DNA of 13,465 nt from CAG-791 sp002394525. Its GTDB lineage: Bacteria; Bacillota; Clostridia; Lachnospirales; Lachnospiraceae. Positions 1 through 7,603 of the stretch are shown here, piece by piece. The stretch lies in the NCBI GenBank assembly GCA_946536955.1, contig CAMNFJ010000079.1, positions 1 to 13,465 on the forward strand. The letters are read 5' to 3'. Under the pieces are notes generated by a model that was not told where the DNA came from, made no database searches, and saw only the letters and a list, made by a program, of their open reading frames with translations. The position numbers and the translations under genes were made by a program. Each line of letters opens with the position of its first letter. The first letter of the stretch is position 1.

Positions 1-42
1 GGACAGGCACTCTGTCACAGCAGTGTGACAGAGTGCCTGTCC
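1..42. repeat. perfect 19-bp inverted repeat (hairpin)
   Basis: Bases 1-19 and 24-42 are perfect reverse complements separated by the loop GCAG. The arms contain CACTCTGTCACA / TGTGACAGAGTG. The element lies just past the 3' end of the beta-galactosidase gene. It could serve as its terminator or be a mobile palindromic (REP-like) repeat. Any T-tract on the minus strand would fall outside the window, so the role cannot be decided here. Confidence 0.75.
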
Positions 43-89
43 CCTTGTCACACCTGACCCTTGTCACACCTGTTCCCTGTCACACCCTT
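42..89. repeat. 16-bp degenerate tandem repeat, about three units
   Basis: CCCTTGTCACACCTG occurs at 42-56 and again at 58-72, and a degraded third unit (TCCCTGTCACACCC) follows at 74-87. The core TGTCACAC also resembles the arms of the adjacent hairpin at 1-42, so the two probably belong to one repeat family. The tract fills the space between that hairpin and the beta-galactosidase stop codon. Confidence 0.7.
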
Positions 90-105
90 GTCGCTCCGTC
101 CCGCG

Positions 106-3100
106 TCATTCCGCCGCTTCGCGCGCGGGCAGAATCGTCATGTCAAAGGTGAATTTCTCATCATCAAAGCGGTATTTTTTCTGCGGGCGGGGTCCGCAGC
201 TGTTGGATCCGATCCCGTCCTGGCGGGCGTCCAGGCACAGGACCGTACTGCCGCAGGGCTCCAACTCATAATTGTGGGCTCTGGCGGTCAGCTCCTCCTG
301 GGTGTAGACCGAGGCGTTAAAGGAAAAGGGCACCGGGCTGTAGGCCGTGATGGAGCAGGTGTTGTCGCAGAGGGAGACGTAGTCGCAGCCGCAGTGGCTG
401 CCGTTCTCCTGGGGCCGGATGTAGTCCTCGTGCAGGTCCCGCACAGGGGCGGCGAAGAGGCCGTGCCAGGAGGCGCGGTGCTTGTCGGCGTAGCTCTCGA
501 GGGGCCCCATGCCGTAATAGACGACATTTTCCATGGTCTCGGGCAAAAAGAGGCGCAGGCCAAAGCGGGGCAGCTCCGGGAAGTCCATATTGCGGGTGAC
601 CTCCATGCGGACGGAGATCTGGCCGCAGGAGGACACGGCCCAGACCGCGTCGATGTCCATGATGCGCTGGACGGTCACCGCTGTCATGGCCATATGGCTG
701 CGGATCTCCAGGAGGTCTCCCGCCAGCTTGTAATCCGTCGTGTAGGCCCGGGACGAAGCCCTGTCGTACATAGCCATTTTCCATTCCTTCCGTATATACA
801 TATCATTGTCCGTCGGCGCCCTCCAGATATTGACTTCCATGGGGCGGTCCAGCAGGCTGCGGCCGGCAAAGGTCATTTCTTCGAAGGTTCCGGTCCGCTT
901 GCTGTAGACGTAGACGAAGTATTCTCCGCTGATGATCAGCTGGCGTTCATTTTCCTCGACCTGGACGGCCTCCATCTTTTTCGATTTCGCCGCCGCGGCC
1001 TCCGCAATCCGGCGGACCGTCTGGTGGGCAAAGACAGGCTCCCTGTCCCCGGCGGCCGAAGGGCCGCCGTCCCTCTCCTTTTTCGCGGAAGGGATCCTGT
1101 CACTCCTTCCGGCACCAAAACGATCACTCTTTCCGAGGGGGATCTCGTCGAATCCCAGCAGCATGCCCTCCTCCCGGAAGGGGTCGGCTTTTTTCAGGTA
1201 ATAGGACACCTTCATATAGATCCGGCCTGCCGCCGGCAGGGCCGGCAGCGTCAGGTAGACCTTGCCGGTCTGCCGCGGAGGAATGGAGGGGATCTGCGGC
1301 GCGGCGATCACGCCGCCCCCGATCCGGGTGTCATCGCAGGTGACTTCATATTCAAGAGACAGGTAGTCGCGCAGGTCGACATAATTCATCTCGTTTTTCA
1401 GGGTCAGGATGCAGGAGCTGTGGCCCTCGCCGTCTCCGCCGTCGGCACCCTGCCCGGCATCCCTTATGCCGCGGCCCTCAGTCCCGGTGTCCGGAAGGCG
1501 GCCTTCCGTCCCCGGCGCGGGCTTTCCCGGCGCGCCGGCCAGGATCTCCTGCATGGAGGTCCCCATGGCAAAGGCCGTCACCCTGGCGGGCCGGTGGACG
1601 TTTTTATATTCCAGGAGCCCTGTGTGGGGCGTGCGGTCGGGATAGACCAGGCCGTCCATGCAGAAATTCCCGTCGTGGGGATACTCCCCGTGGTCGCCGC
1701 CGTAGTAATAGATGGCTCTGCCATCCTCTGCAGTCCCCTTGTAGACGGCGTGGTCGCACCACTCCCAGACGAAAGCGCCGCAGATGCAGTCATATTTGTC
1801 GATCAGTTCAAAATAGTCCTCATAGTCCCCGGCCCCGTTGCCCATGGAATGGGCGTACTCGCAGAGGATATAGGGCTTGTCGGGACCGCTTTCGGCATAG
1901 CGGACGACATCTTCGAAGGCAGGATACATCCTGCTGTAGAGGTCGATGTCGGAATAGTCGTATTTCCTGGCAAAGCCGCGGTAATAGGCGCTCTCGTAGT
2001 GGGTCAGGCGCGAAGGATCATACTCTTTGGTCCAGCGCAGGGCATTTTCAAAGGTACAGCCATAGCCGCACTCGTTGCCCATGGACCAGACCACCACACA
2101 GGGCCGGTTCTTGTCGCGGTGGACCATCTTGCGCGTGCGGTCCAGGGTCGCCTCGTTAAAGGCCGGATTGTCCGAGATCATCTCGTTCCAGCGGCCCGCC
2201 CGCACCTCGTCAATATCATTTTCATAGCAGAGCATCCAGGGGCCGTGGCTCTCGTTGTCCGCCTCATCGATGACGAAAAATCCATAGCGGTCGCACATCT
2301 GATAAAACATGGGCGCGTTGGGATAATGGCTGGTCCGGATGGCGTTGAAATTGTGGCGCTTCATCATTTCCAGGTCCCGCTTCATATGGGCGGTATCGAC
2401 GACAGGGCCCGTGACCGGGTCTGAGTCGTGGCGGTTGACGCCGCGAAACTTGACCGGCATCCTGTTGATCACCAGGACATTGCCCTCCACGCCGACCTCC
2501 CGGATCCCGATCTGCTCCTGGATGACCTCTCCGGCCGTTTCCATATAGAGGGTATAGAGATAGGGATCCTCACTGGTCCATAGATGGGGCGCCTCAATGG
2601 TAAAAGACGTGTCCCCCTGGAAAATGAAGTGCGCGGTCTCCCGCCCCTCCGCGTCCAGGACCGTGGCCGCTGCCGGGACCTCCCTGTCCAGGTACTGGAC
2701 CCGGATCGAGACCTCCGCGCTCAGGGCCTTTGGCCCCGTTCCCGGGCCTGCCTCCTCATCCCAGTCGATCCTGGTATTGATGAAATAATCATAGATACAC
2801 TGGTCCGGACGCCGCAGCAGATAGACATCCCGGAAGATCCCCGAGACACGGAACTTGTCCTGGTCCTCCAGATAAGAGCCGTCGCACCACTTGAGGACCA
2901 GAACGGCCAGGACATTGTCCCCCTCCCGGACCAGGTCCGTGACATCGAATTCCGCGAGGGCGTGCGACACCTGGCTGTAGCCCAGATACTTTCCATTCAG
3001 CCAGGCATAAAAGCAGGAGTCCACCCCCTCGAATTCCAGATAGGTCCGGGGCGCCGCCTCGCTCTTTTCAAAAGTAAAATGCCGGATATAGGCGCCGCAT

Positions 3101-3555
3101 GGATTGTCCAGCGGCACATAGGGCGGGTCGGCGGGGAAGGGATAACGGATATTTGTGTACTGGTGGCAGTCATAACCGTAATTCTGCCAGACCCCGGGGA
3201 CGGGGATCTCCTCAAAACCGCCGGCGTCCGCCCCGGGCTTCCCGCCTTCCTTTCCGGCAGCCCCGGCTTCCCGGTCCGCCTGTTTGTCCTGCCATTTTCC
3301 GGCCTCTGTCCCGGCTTTTTTCAGGGCATCTGTCCCGGTCTGAAAGTCCGGCTCAAAAAACTTCTCCTGCAGATCATAAATACTGTCATAATAGCGGAAC
3401 TGCCATGTCCCGTTCAGCATCCGGATCCGGTCGGACGCCTCCCTGTTTTCCACAGGGTCCTCCATGCGCATCCCTGCCGGTACATAATAGGCGCGGTCCG
3501 GCATCGTCCCCTCGTGAAGAACAGACAGATTTTCATAATACCTGGGTACGATCAC
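106..3555 (-). CDS. lacZ: beta-galactosidase, glycoside hydrolase family 2 (LacZ type)
   Basis: This is a cytoplasmic GH2 beta-galactosidase that hydrolyses terminal beta-galactosides such as lactose; no signal peptide is visible. I chose the GTG start because AGGAGGAG lies 5 bases upstream and the protein then begins VIVPRYYENLSVLHE, the usual family N-terminus; the frame stays open further upstream to an ATG at 3750. The predicted length is 1149 residues, longer than the roughly 1020 usual for LacZ. The sugar-binding domain, Ig-like domain and TIM barrel follow in order. The acid/base is expected to be Glu495 in SMGNECGYG and the nucleophile Glu566 in ILCEYAHSMGNG. The C-terminal LacZ small-chain domain shows NIWRAPTDND near 909-918. 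The extra length sits in three low-complexity insertions, near residues 74-113, 666-712 and 805-865. It is divergent from an AraC-type regulator that probably controls it. Confidence 0.95.
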   Translation of the reverse strand: MIVPRYYENLSVLHEGTMPDRAYYVPAGMRMEDPVENREASDRIRMLNGTWQFRYYDSIYDLQEKFFEPDFQTGTDALKKAGTEAGKWQDKQADREAGAAGKEGGKPGADAGGFEEIPVPGVWQNYGYDCHQYTNIRYPFPADPPYVPLDNPCGAYIRHFTFEKSEAAPRTYLEFEGVDSCFYAWLNGKYLGYSQVSHALAEFDVTDLVREGDNVLAVLVLKWCDGSYLEDQDKFRVSGIFRDVYLLRRPDQCIYDYFINTRIDWDEEAGPGTGPKALSAEVSIRVQYLDREVPAAATVLDAEGRETAHFIFQGDTSFTIEAPHLWTSEDPYLYTLYMETAGEVIQEQIGIREVGVEGNVLVINRMPVKFRGVNRHDSDPVTGPVVDTAHMKRDLEMMKRHNFNAIRTSHYPNAPMFYQMCDRYGFFVIDEADNESHGPWMLCYENDIDEVRAGRWNEMISDNPAFNEATLDRTRKMVHRDKNRPCVVVWSMGNECGYGCTFENALRWTKEYDPSRLTHYESAYYRGFARKYDYSDIDLYSRMYPAFEDVVRYAESGPDKPYILCEYAHSMGNGAGDYEDYFELIDKYDCICGAFVWEWCDHAVYKGTAEDGRAIYYYGGDHGEYPHDGNFCMDGLVYPDRTPHTGLLEYKNVHRPARVTAFAMGTSMQEILAGAPGKPAPGTEGRLPDTGTEGRGIRDAGQGADGGDGEGHSSCILTLKNEMNYVDLRDYLSLEYEVTCDDTRIGGGVIAAPQIPSIPPRQTGKVYLTLPALPAAGRIYMKVSYYLKKADPFREEGMLLGFDEIPLGKSDRFGAGRSDRIPSAKKERDGGPSAAGDREPVFAHQTVRRIAEAAAAKSKKMEAVQVEENERQLIISGEYFVYVYSKRTGTFEEMTFAGRSLLDRPMEVNIWRAPTDNDMYIRKEWKMAMYDRASSRAYTTDYKLAGDLLEIRSHMAMTAVTVQRIMDIDAVWAVSSCGQISVRMEVTRNMDFPELPRFGLRLFLPETMENVVYYGMGPLESYADKHRASWHGLFAAPVRDLHEDYIRPQENGSHCGCDYVSLCDNTCSITAYSPVPFSFNASVYTQEELTARAHNYELEPCGSTVLCLDARQDGIGSNSCGPRPQKKYRFDDEKFTFDMTILPAREAAE

Positions 3556-3560
3556 TGTTT

Positions 3561-3568
3561 CTCCTCCT
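3561..3568 (-). promoter_or_regulatory. ribosome binding site fixing the lacZ GTG start
   Basis: On the minus strand AGGAGGAG is followed by AAACA and then GTG ATC GTA CCC AGG. This near-ideal Shine-Dalgarno sequence decides for the GTG at 3555 over the in-frame ATGs at 3606 and 3750, neither of which shows a comparable site in front. Confidence 0.85.
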
Positions 3569-3603
3569 GTTTTCCATAAAACAACGAATCCTTTTTCCGC
3601 TTC

Positions 3604-3881
3604 CATGCACAAAACGAAAGCATATTTACAGGTTTCCCCGCGCAGAACCGGAATGTCCATGTCCGCCGTCCTTTCATGGACAAAATGCGACAAATCACAG
3701 GGCAGGCAGGTTTTCCCGCCGGCTGTCCGTCCGCGCCTTTCATGCGTCACAAGTTGCAGATTTGTGGGTAAACAAATTTACTTCTGTGTTGATTTTGGGT
3801 CTTACTGTGTCTCTGGTTTAATCATACGACAGGAGATTGGCTTTGAACATAAACTGTGATAGACAGAACATGCACAAAATG
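3604..3881 (+). promoter_or_regulatory. three direct copies of a 13-bp candidate operator
   Basis: CATGCACAAAACG (3604-3616), CATGGACAAAATG (3675-3687) and CATGCACAAAATG (3869-3881) are in the same orientation and share 11 to 12 of 13 positions pairwise. They sit in the 392-bp divergent region between lacZ and the AraC-type gene. The third copy lies in the spacer of the regulator's own predicted promoter. AraC-family proteins commonly bind direct repeats, so these are candidate sites for the neighbouring regulator; the assignment is an inference. Confidence 0.55.
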
Positions 3882-3888
3882 ATACAAT
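3860..3888 (+). promoter_or_regulatory. sigma-A-type promoter for the AraC-family gene
   Basis: TAGACA (3860-3865), a 17-base spacer, then TACAAT (3883-3888); each box matches the consensus at five of six positions. The expected start lies about 50 bases before the ATG at 3948. The spacer contains one copy of the CATGCACAAAATG repeat, which would suit autorepression. Confidence 0.6.
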
Positions 3889-3947
3889 TTCACAAACTGT
3901 ATTGGAAATGAAGGAAGGCCCGCGCTACCGGAAGGAGGAATGCAGAA

Positions 3948-4820
3948 ATGTTTGTGGACAATGCCTACTGGCACAACTCAAGAATTGATTTTAAAGACAG
4001 GAAACACCCTCTGTTCGTGGGCAGCTGCGGCACCTACCGCCTGATGACCCTGACCAAGCTGCCGACCCACCGCCCCCGCGGCCGGGTGGACTTCCAGCTG
4101 CTCTATGTGGCGGCCGGAAAGGGACATTTTTATTTTAACGGCAAGGAACACATCGTCCCCGCCGGCAACATGGTGGTCTACCGCCCCAGGGAGGAACAGC
4201 GCTACTATTATTACGGCGCGGACCACACGGAGGTCTTCTGGGTCCACTTCACCGGGAGCAACGTCACCAACATCCTGCGCCAGTACGGCTTCAAGGACAA
4301 GGAGCACGTCATCCACAGCGGCACCTCCCTGGAATACAACCACATTTTTCAGCAGATCATCGAAGAGCTCAAAAACTGCCGGCCCCACTACGAAGAGGCC
4401 TGCATCTACCGCCTCCACCTGCTCTTCATCCTGCTCAGCCGCCTGGGCGAAAAAAAAGCCCGCCGCAGGTCTCCCCACATGGCGGGCCAGATGAACATGG
4501 CTGTCAACTATTTTCATGAACACTACAGCGAGGCGATCTCCATCGGCGACTACGCCCAGGAGCTGGGCCTGAGCGTCAGCTGGTTCACCCGGTCCTTCCG
4601 GGAATACACCGGCTCCTCTCCCGCCCAGTACCTGATCTCCCTGCGGATCTCGGCAGCCCAGAGCCTGCTCGAGACCTCCGACCACAACGTCACGGAGATC
4701 GCCGAGCTCGTCGGCTACGACAACCCCCTCTACTTCAGCCGGCTCTTCCGCAAGCAGACCGGCATGTCCCCCTCGGACTTCCGCCGCCGGCTCCAGGCCT
4801 GGAACGAGGAAAATCCCTGA
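3948..4820 (+). CDS. AraC-family transcriptional regulator
   Basis: A 290-residue regulator with an N-terminal cupin-like ligand-binding half (residues of about 20-110, including VDFQLLYVAAGKGHFYFNG and GNMVVYRPREEQRYYYYG) and a C-terminal AraC/XylS DNA-binding domain at about 182-283. Two helix-turn-helix units are visible: ISIGDYAQELGLSVSWFTRS and VTEIAELVGYDNPLYFSRLF, the second being the family signature region. AAGGAGG at 3932-3938 sits 9 bases before the ATG. The cupin half resembles sugar-responsive regulators that activate glycosidase genes. With the beta-galactosidase gene divergent next door, a role as its local activator, with a galactoside or derived sugar as effector, is likely but not shown by the sequence. 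The gene is strongly biased to C-ending codons and ends 14 bases before the convergent folD stop. Confidence 0.92.
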   Translation: MFVDNAYWHNSRIDFKDRKHPLFVGSCGTYRLMTLTKLPTHRPRGRVDFQLLYVAAGKGHFYFNGKEHIVPAGNMVVYRPREEQRYYYYGADHTEVFWVHFTGSNVTNILRQYGFKDKEHVIHSGTSLEYNHIFQQIIEELKNCRPHYEEACIYRLHLLFILLSRLGEKKARRRSPHMAGQMNMAVNYFHEHYSEAISIGDYAQELGLSVSWFTRSFREYTGSSPAQYLISLRISAAQSLLETSDHNVTEIAELVGYDNPLYFSRLFRKQTGMSPSDFRRRLQAWNEENP

Positions 4821-4853
4821 GAAAAGACTCCTTTTCAGGAGATGCTCCTTTTT
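4821..4853. terminator. possible bidirectional terminator between convergent genes
   Basis: GAAAAG (4821-4826) pairs with CTTTTC (4831-4836) across a 4-base loop, and AGGAG (4837-4841) pairs with CTCCT (4845-4849) followed by TTTT on the plus strand. The second stem lies in the last codons of folD. Both stems are short, so this is a weak call supported mostly by its position between two converging stop codons. Confidence 0.35.
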
Positions 4854-5689
4854 GCCGCCTCGACCACATGACCGATCAGGACACAGGAGGTGACGCTGCC
4901 GACGCCGCCGGGCACGGGGGTGATGGCCTGGACGACGGGCTCCACCGCCGCAAAGTCCACGTCGCCGGAGATGCCGCCCTTTTCCTCGTCCCAGTTGATC
5001 CCGACATCGATCACGACCTGGTCCGGATGCGTGTACTGCTCCGTGACACTGTGGAGCCGGCCGGCCGCCGCGACCAGGATGTCCGCCCGGCGGGTGAAGG
5101 CCCGGACATCCCTCGTCCGGGTGTGGCAGTTGACGACGGTCGCGTTCTCATGCATGAGCATCATGGCGACCGGGCGGCCGATGACGAGGGACCGGCCGAT
5201 GACCGCAACATTTTGCCCGCTGACGGCGATCCCGTAATGATGCAGGATCTCCATGACCGCCTGGGCGGTACAGGGCGGGAAGCCCGTCTTTGTATTGGTG
5301 AACACACCTGCCAGGGACAGGTCCGTGCAGCCGTCGATGTCCTTGGCCGGGTTGAGCATCTGCCTGGCCTTTTCATTGTCCAGCTGCTTTGGCAGCGGCC
5401 GGAACAGCAGGATCCCGTGGATGGAGTCATCCTCGTTGACCCGCGTCAGCTCCCTGTCAAACTCCTCCTGCGTCACATCCGCCGGCAGGACGACATTGAC
5501 CACCTCCACACCGACTGTCTGCGCCCGCTTGGTCGCGCCGCGCTCATAGGCGAGGTCATCCGGACGCTCCCCGACGCGGAAAATACAGATCGTCGGCGTG
5601 ATCCCCTGCTGCTTGAGCGCTTCCACATCCCGCTGCATTTTCACAGTCAGGGCATCCGCGACCTCTTTTCCCTTTAATATTCTGGCCAT
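4835..5689 (-). CDS. folD: bifunctional 5,10-methylenetetrahydrofolate dehydrogenase / methenyltetrahydrofolate cyclohydrolase
   Basis: FolD interconverts 5,10-methylene-, 5,10-methenyl- and 10-formyl-tetrahydrofolate in the cytoplasm, usually with NADP. The 284-residue length is normal for the family. The catalytic N-terminal domain carries YERGATKR (Tyr48; Lys54 is the likely catalytic lysine), the FRPLP segment (96-100) and KDIDG (116-120). The cofactor domain has the VIGRSLVIGRP nucleotide-binding stretch near 163-173. The C-terminal TPVPGGVGSVT (257-267) is the family signature, with SVT in place of the textbook PMT. GAGAGG lies 5 bases before the ATG. It follows fchA by 42 bases on the same strand, so the two form a one-carbon operon that would pass formimino or methenyl groups into the folate pool. 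Confidence 0.95.
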   Translation of the reverse strand: MARILKGKEVADALTVKMQRDVEALKQQGITPTICIFRVGERPDDLAYERGATKRAQTVGVEVVNVVLPADVTQEEFDRELTRVNEDDSIHGILLFRPLPKQLDNEKARQMLNPAKDIDGCTDLSLAGVFTNTKTGFPPCTAQAVMEILHHYGIAVSGQNVAVIGRSLVIGRPVAMMLMHENATVVNCHTRTRDVRAFTRRADILVAAAGRLHSVTEQYTHPDQVVIDVGINWDEEKGGISGDVDFAAVEPVVQAITPVPGGVGSVTSCVLIGHVVEAAKRSIS

Positions 5690-5704
5690 ATGAACCTCTC
5701 TTTC

Positions 5705-5752
5705 GACTTACTTCCGGATCGACTGTATGACTTATTTCCGGATCGACTGCAT
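5705..5752. repeat. 24-bp tandem duplication of the fchA 3' end
   Basis: Units 5705-5728 and 5729-5752 differ at two positions, and a partial GAC follows. Read on the minus strand, the inner copy encodes the last residues of fchA with its TAA (5732-5734), and the outer copy repeats VIQSIRK plus a second TAA just after that stop. The unit is a multiple of three, so the duplicated codons remain in frame behind the stop. Confidence 0.9.
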
Positions 5753-6352
5753 GACCCCTGCGTAGATGGCGTCCGCGCGGGGAGGCCATTCGGCCAGGAG
5801 GCGGTCCGCCTCTTCTTCCAGGGCCTGCGCAGTCCCGCGGTCCTTCATGGACTTTGTGTTGATGTAGATATTGAGGGAGGCTGCCTGCATGGCGGCCTTG
5901 CACAGGACAGCTCCGCAGCCGGCGTCGGAGACGGCCAGGCGGGAGCCCTTTTCGGCAAATTCCCCGATGATGCCGATGGCCTCGGCGCAGGCGCGCATGA
6001 TCTCCATGGGCACGCCGCAGGCAGTGTTCAGGGCCTCCTCCATGATCCTTTCGCGGTCCGGGTCATCTTTGGGAATCCCGTAGGCTTTGGCCAGGGGCGC
6101 GAAGGCCTCGGCGTCACCGTCGACCAGGTCCAGGAATTTTTTCCGGAGGCTCTGGGCCCGGACCATCAGGGCCTTGACATCCTCCTCGACGTCCGCGTAT
6201 TTCTTTTTCCCGACGGTGAGCTCACCGACCATGTCCCCCAGGGCGATGCCGATGGCGCCGGCCAGGGCGCTGGCCCCGCCTCCGCCGGGCACCGGGGCCG
6301 GGGATGCGAGGACTTCGGTGAAGGAGGTAACTGTATTGTCGATCAATTTCAT
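5732..6352 (-). CDS. fchA: cyclodeaminase/cyclohydrolase family protein (formimidotetrahydrofolate cyclodeaminase / methenyl-THF cyclohydrolase, FchA type)
   Basis: This 206-residue protein belongs to the FTCD_C family. Members release ammonia from formimino-tetrahydrofolate to give methenyl-tetrahydrofolate, or hydrate methenyl- to formyl-tetrahydrofolate. The glycine-rich PAPVPGGGGASALAGAIG near residues 18-35 is the family hallmark. The remainder is mostly helical (KALMVRAQSLRKKFLDLVDG; VSDAGCGAVLCKAAMQAA), and the length matches stand-alone bacterial members. AAAGGG sits about 8 bases before the ATG. The neighbour downstream is folD, the usual partner in clostridial one-carbon metabolism. 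Which of the two activities dominates cannot be told from sequence alone; no histidine-degradation genes are present nearby. Its last codons are duplicated behind the stop. Confidence 0.9.
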   Translation of the reverse strand: MKLIDNTVTSFTEVLASPAPVPGGGGASALAGAIGIALGDMVGELTVGKKKYADVEEDVKALMVRAQSLRKKFLDLVDGDAEAFAPLAKAYGIPKDDPDRERIMEEALNTACGVPMEIMRACAEAIGIIGEFAEKGSRLAVSDAGCGAVLCKAAMQAASLNIYINTKSMKDRGTAQALEEEADRLLAEWPPRADAIYAGVMQSIRK

Positions 6353-6414
6353 TTATTTTGCCCTTTCCCTGCAGATTGTATGATGCAAAAATGTCTGCTT
6401 GTGACTTTTTTTAC

Positions 6415-6423
6415 AGTATAGCA
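6415..6423 (-). promoter_or_regulatory. extended -10 promoter for fchA-folD
   Basis: On the minus strand TGC TATACT is an extended -10 element (TGn plus a five-of-six -10 box). I see no good -35 at 17 bases, which is common for extended -10 promoters. The predicted start leaves a leader of about 55 bases before fchA. It lies between the srl terminator and fchA, as a separate transcription unit requires. Confidence 0.45.
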
Positions 6424-6473
6424 TGCCGTCAAAAACATATGCACCTCAATGTGGGCGGAAAAATCAATATGAT

Positions 6474-6523
6474 AAAAAAACAGGTGAAATGCACAGCGCA
6501 TGTCTGTCCATTTCACCTGTTTT
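6474..6523 (-). terminator. rho-independent terminator of the gutM-srlA-srlE unit
   Basis: AAAACAGGTGAAATG (6477-6491) and CATTTCACCTGTTTT (6509-6523) form a perfect 15-bp stem with a 17-base loop. On the minus strand the stem runs into seven T (complement of A 6474-6480). It lies just after the srlE stop and separates the PTS unit from fchA-folD. The plus strand also ends in TTTT. Confidence 0.85.
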
Positions 6524-6580
6524 CATACAGTTTCCGTGGTGATCAAATCCCCTTTAGAGGAAGGGATCTGATCCCGGAGA

Positions 6581-7588
6581 TCAATACAGGCCGATGCTGA
6601 ATACGAACGCGATCAGGACCGCGAGAGGGCCTGTGACGATTCTGGAGAAGAGAACCGCGGGGACACCCATTTCGATGGTCTCCGGCTCGGATTCTCCGAG
6701 ACTGAGTCCGACGGGGACGAAGTCCGCGCCGACCTGGCCGTCAATGGCGAACAGGGCGGGAAGGGCGTACCTGGCCGGAATGGCTCCGGTCGCGAACTGG
6801 GCACCCAGGAGGGTTCCGACGACCTGTGCGATGACAGCGCCGGGGCCCAGGATCGGGGAGAGGAAGGGCAGGGAGCAGACCACGGAGATCACCAGCATGC
6901 CCGGCAGGGTTCCGCAGAGGGGCGCGATCGTGTTGGCGATGACGTTGCCCAGTCCGCTGGCACTGATGATACCAAGCAGGGTCGATGTGAAGGCCATGAA
7001 GGGCAGCACGTTCTTGATGACCATGTCGATGGTGTCGCGACCGGCCTGGAAGAATTTGCTGACCACTTCGCCGACGACCTTACCGATCCTGACGACGATG
7101 CCCTGCTTTTTGCCTTCGCTGGCCTGACGGATCTCTTCCTTGGCCTGGTCCTTGGTCTTGGGGCCGTCAGTCCTGACAGGCTCTGCGGGCTGCGCTTCCT
7201 GGACAGGCTGGGCGGCTGCCTCGCCGACGACCTCGATGTCCCTCTCCCTGACTGCCGAGACATAGATCTCGGGCTTGATAAAGGCCGCGAGAGGTCCGGA
7301 CTGGCCGACAGGCATCAGGTTGACGGTAAAGATCTTTTTCTTGGGATAGACGCCGCATCTGGCAGTGCCGCCGCAGTCGACGACCGCGATCAGGATCTCA
7401 TCATCGGGAAGACTGGTCTTCCATCCGTCCACGGCCTCTCCGCCGCACAGATCTGCAATCTTCTGCGCTACAGGGTGGATCCCGCCGCCGGTGACGCTCA
7501 GGATCGTATGGCACTTAGTTGTGGGAGTCACGACCAGAGGTCCGCCCCATCCACCTTCTCCGGCTTTGATTCTGATAGTGTTGTACAT
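6581..7588 (-). CDS. srlE: PTS glucitol/sorbitol transporter subunit IIB (IIB-IIC2 fusion)
   Basis: This 335-residue protein is the IIB component of the glucitol-family PTS permease, which receives phosphate from IIA and phosphorylates the incoming polyol. The N-terminal IIB domain contains VVDCGGTARCGVYPKKKI; Cys72 is the expected phosphocysteine. SGPLAAFIKPEIYVSAVRE (about 97-115) is also typical. A 45-residue linker rich in Ala, Pro, Gln and Glu follows, then a membrane IIC2 domain (about 185-335) with several hydrophobic spans such as MLVISVVCSLPFLSPILGPG and a conserved GQVGADFVPVGLSLGESEPETIEMGVP segment. It starts 15 bases after srlA behind AAGGGGG and ends at a strong terminator, so the gene for IIA, normally next, is absent here. 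Substrate within the polyol group cannot be fixed. Confidence 0.93.
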   Translation of the reverse strand: MYNTIRIKAGEGGWGGPLVVTPTTKCHTILSVTGGGIHPVAQKIADLCGGEAVDGWKTSLPDDEILIAVVDCGGTARCGVYPKKKIFTVNLMPVGQSGPLAAFIKPEIYVSAVRERDIEVVGEAAAQPVQEAQPAEPVRTDGPKTKDQAKEEIRQASEGKKQGIVVRIGKVVGEVVSKFFQAGRDTIDMVIKNVLPFMAFTSTLLGIISASGLGNVIANTIAPLCGTLPGMLVISVVCSLPFLSPILGPGAVIAQVVGTLLGAQFATGAIPARYALPALFAIDGQVGADFVPVGLSLGESEPETIEMGVPAVLFSRIVTGPLAVLIAFVFSIGLY

Positions 7589-7603
7589 ACTGTCCCCCTT
7601 CCC

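Noticed and set aside
61..2424. 787-codon plus-strand open frame opposite lacZ
   Set aside because: It lies entirely antisense to a clear GH2 gene. Its translation has no recognisable domain and reflects the GC-rich codon bias of the opposite strand.
3556..3750. Upstream in-frame extension of lacZ to an ATG at 3750
   Set aside because: The GTG at 3555 has an ideal ribosome site and gives the family N-terminus; the extension shows no homology and overlaps the candidate operators.
3556..3947. A promoter for lacZ on the minus strand
   Set aside because: TATGAT (complement of 3821-3826) and a few AT-rich stretches exist but none has an acceptable -35 at 16-18 bases, so I do not call one.
4868..5677. 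269-codon plus-strand open frame opposite folD
   Set aside because: It is antisense to FolD, whose motifs are complete; the frame is explained by codon bias.
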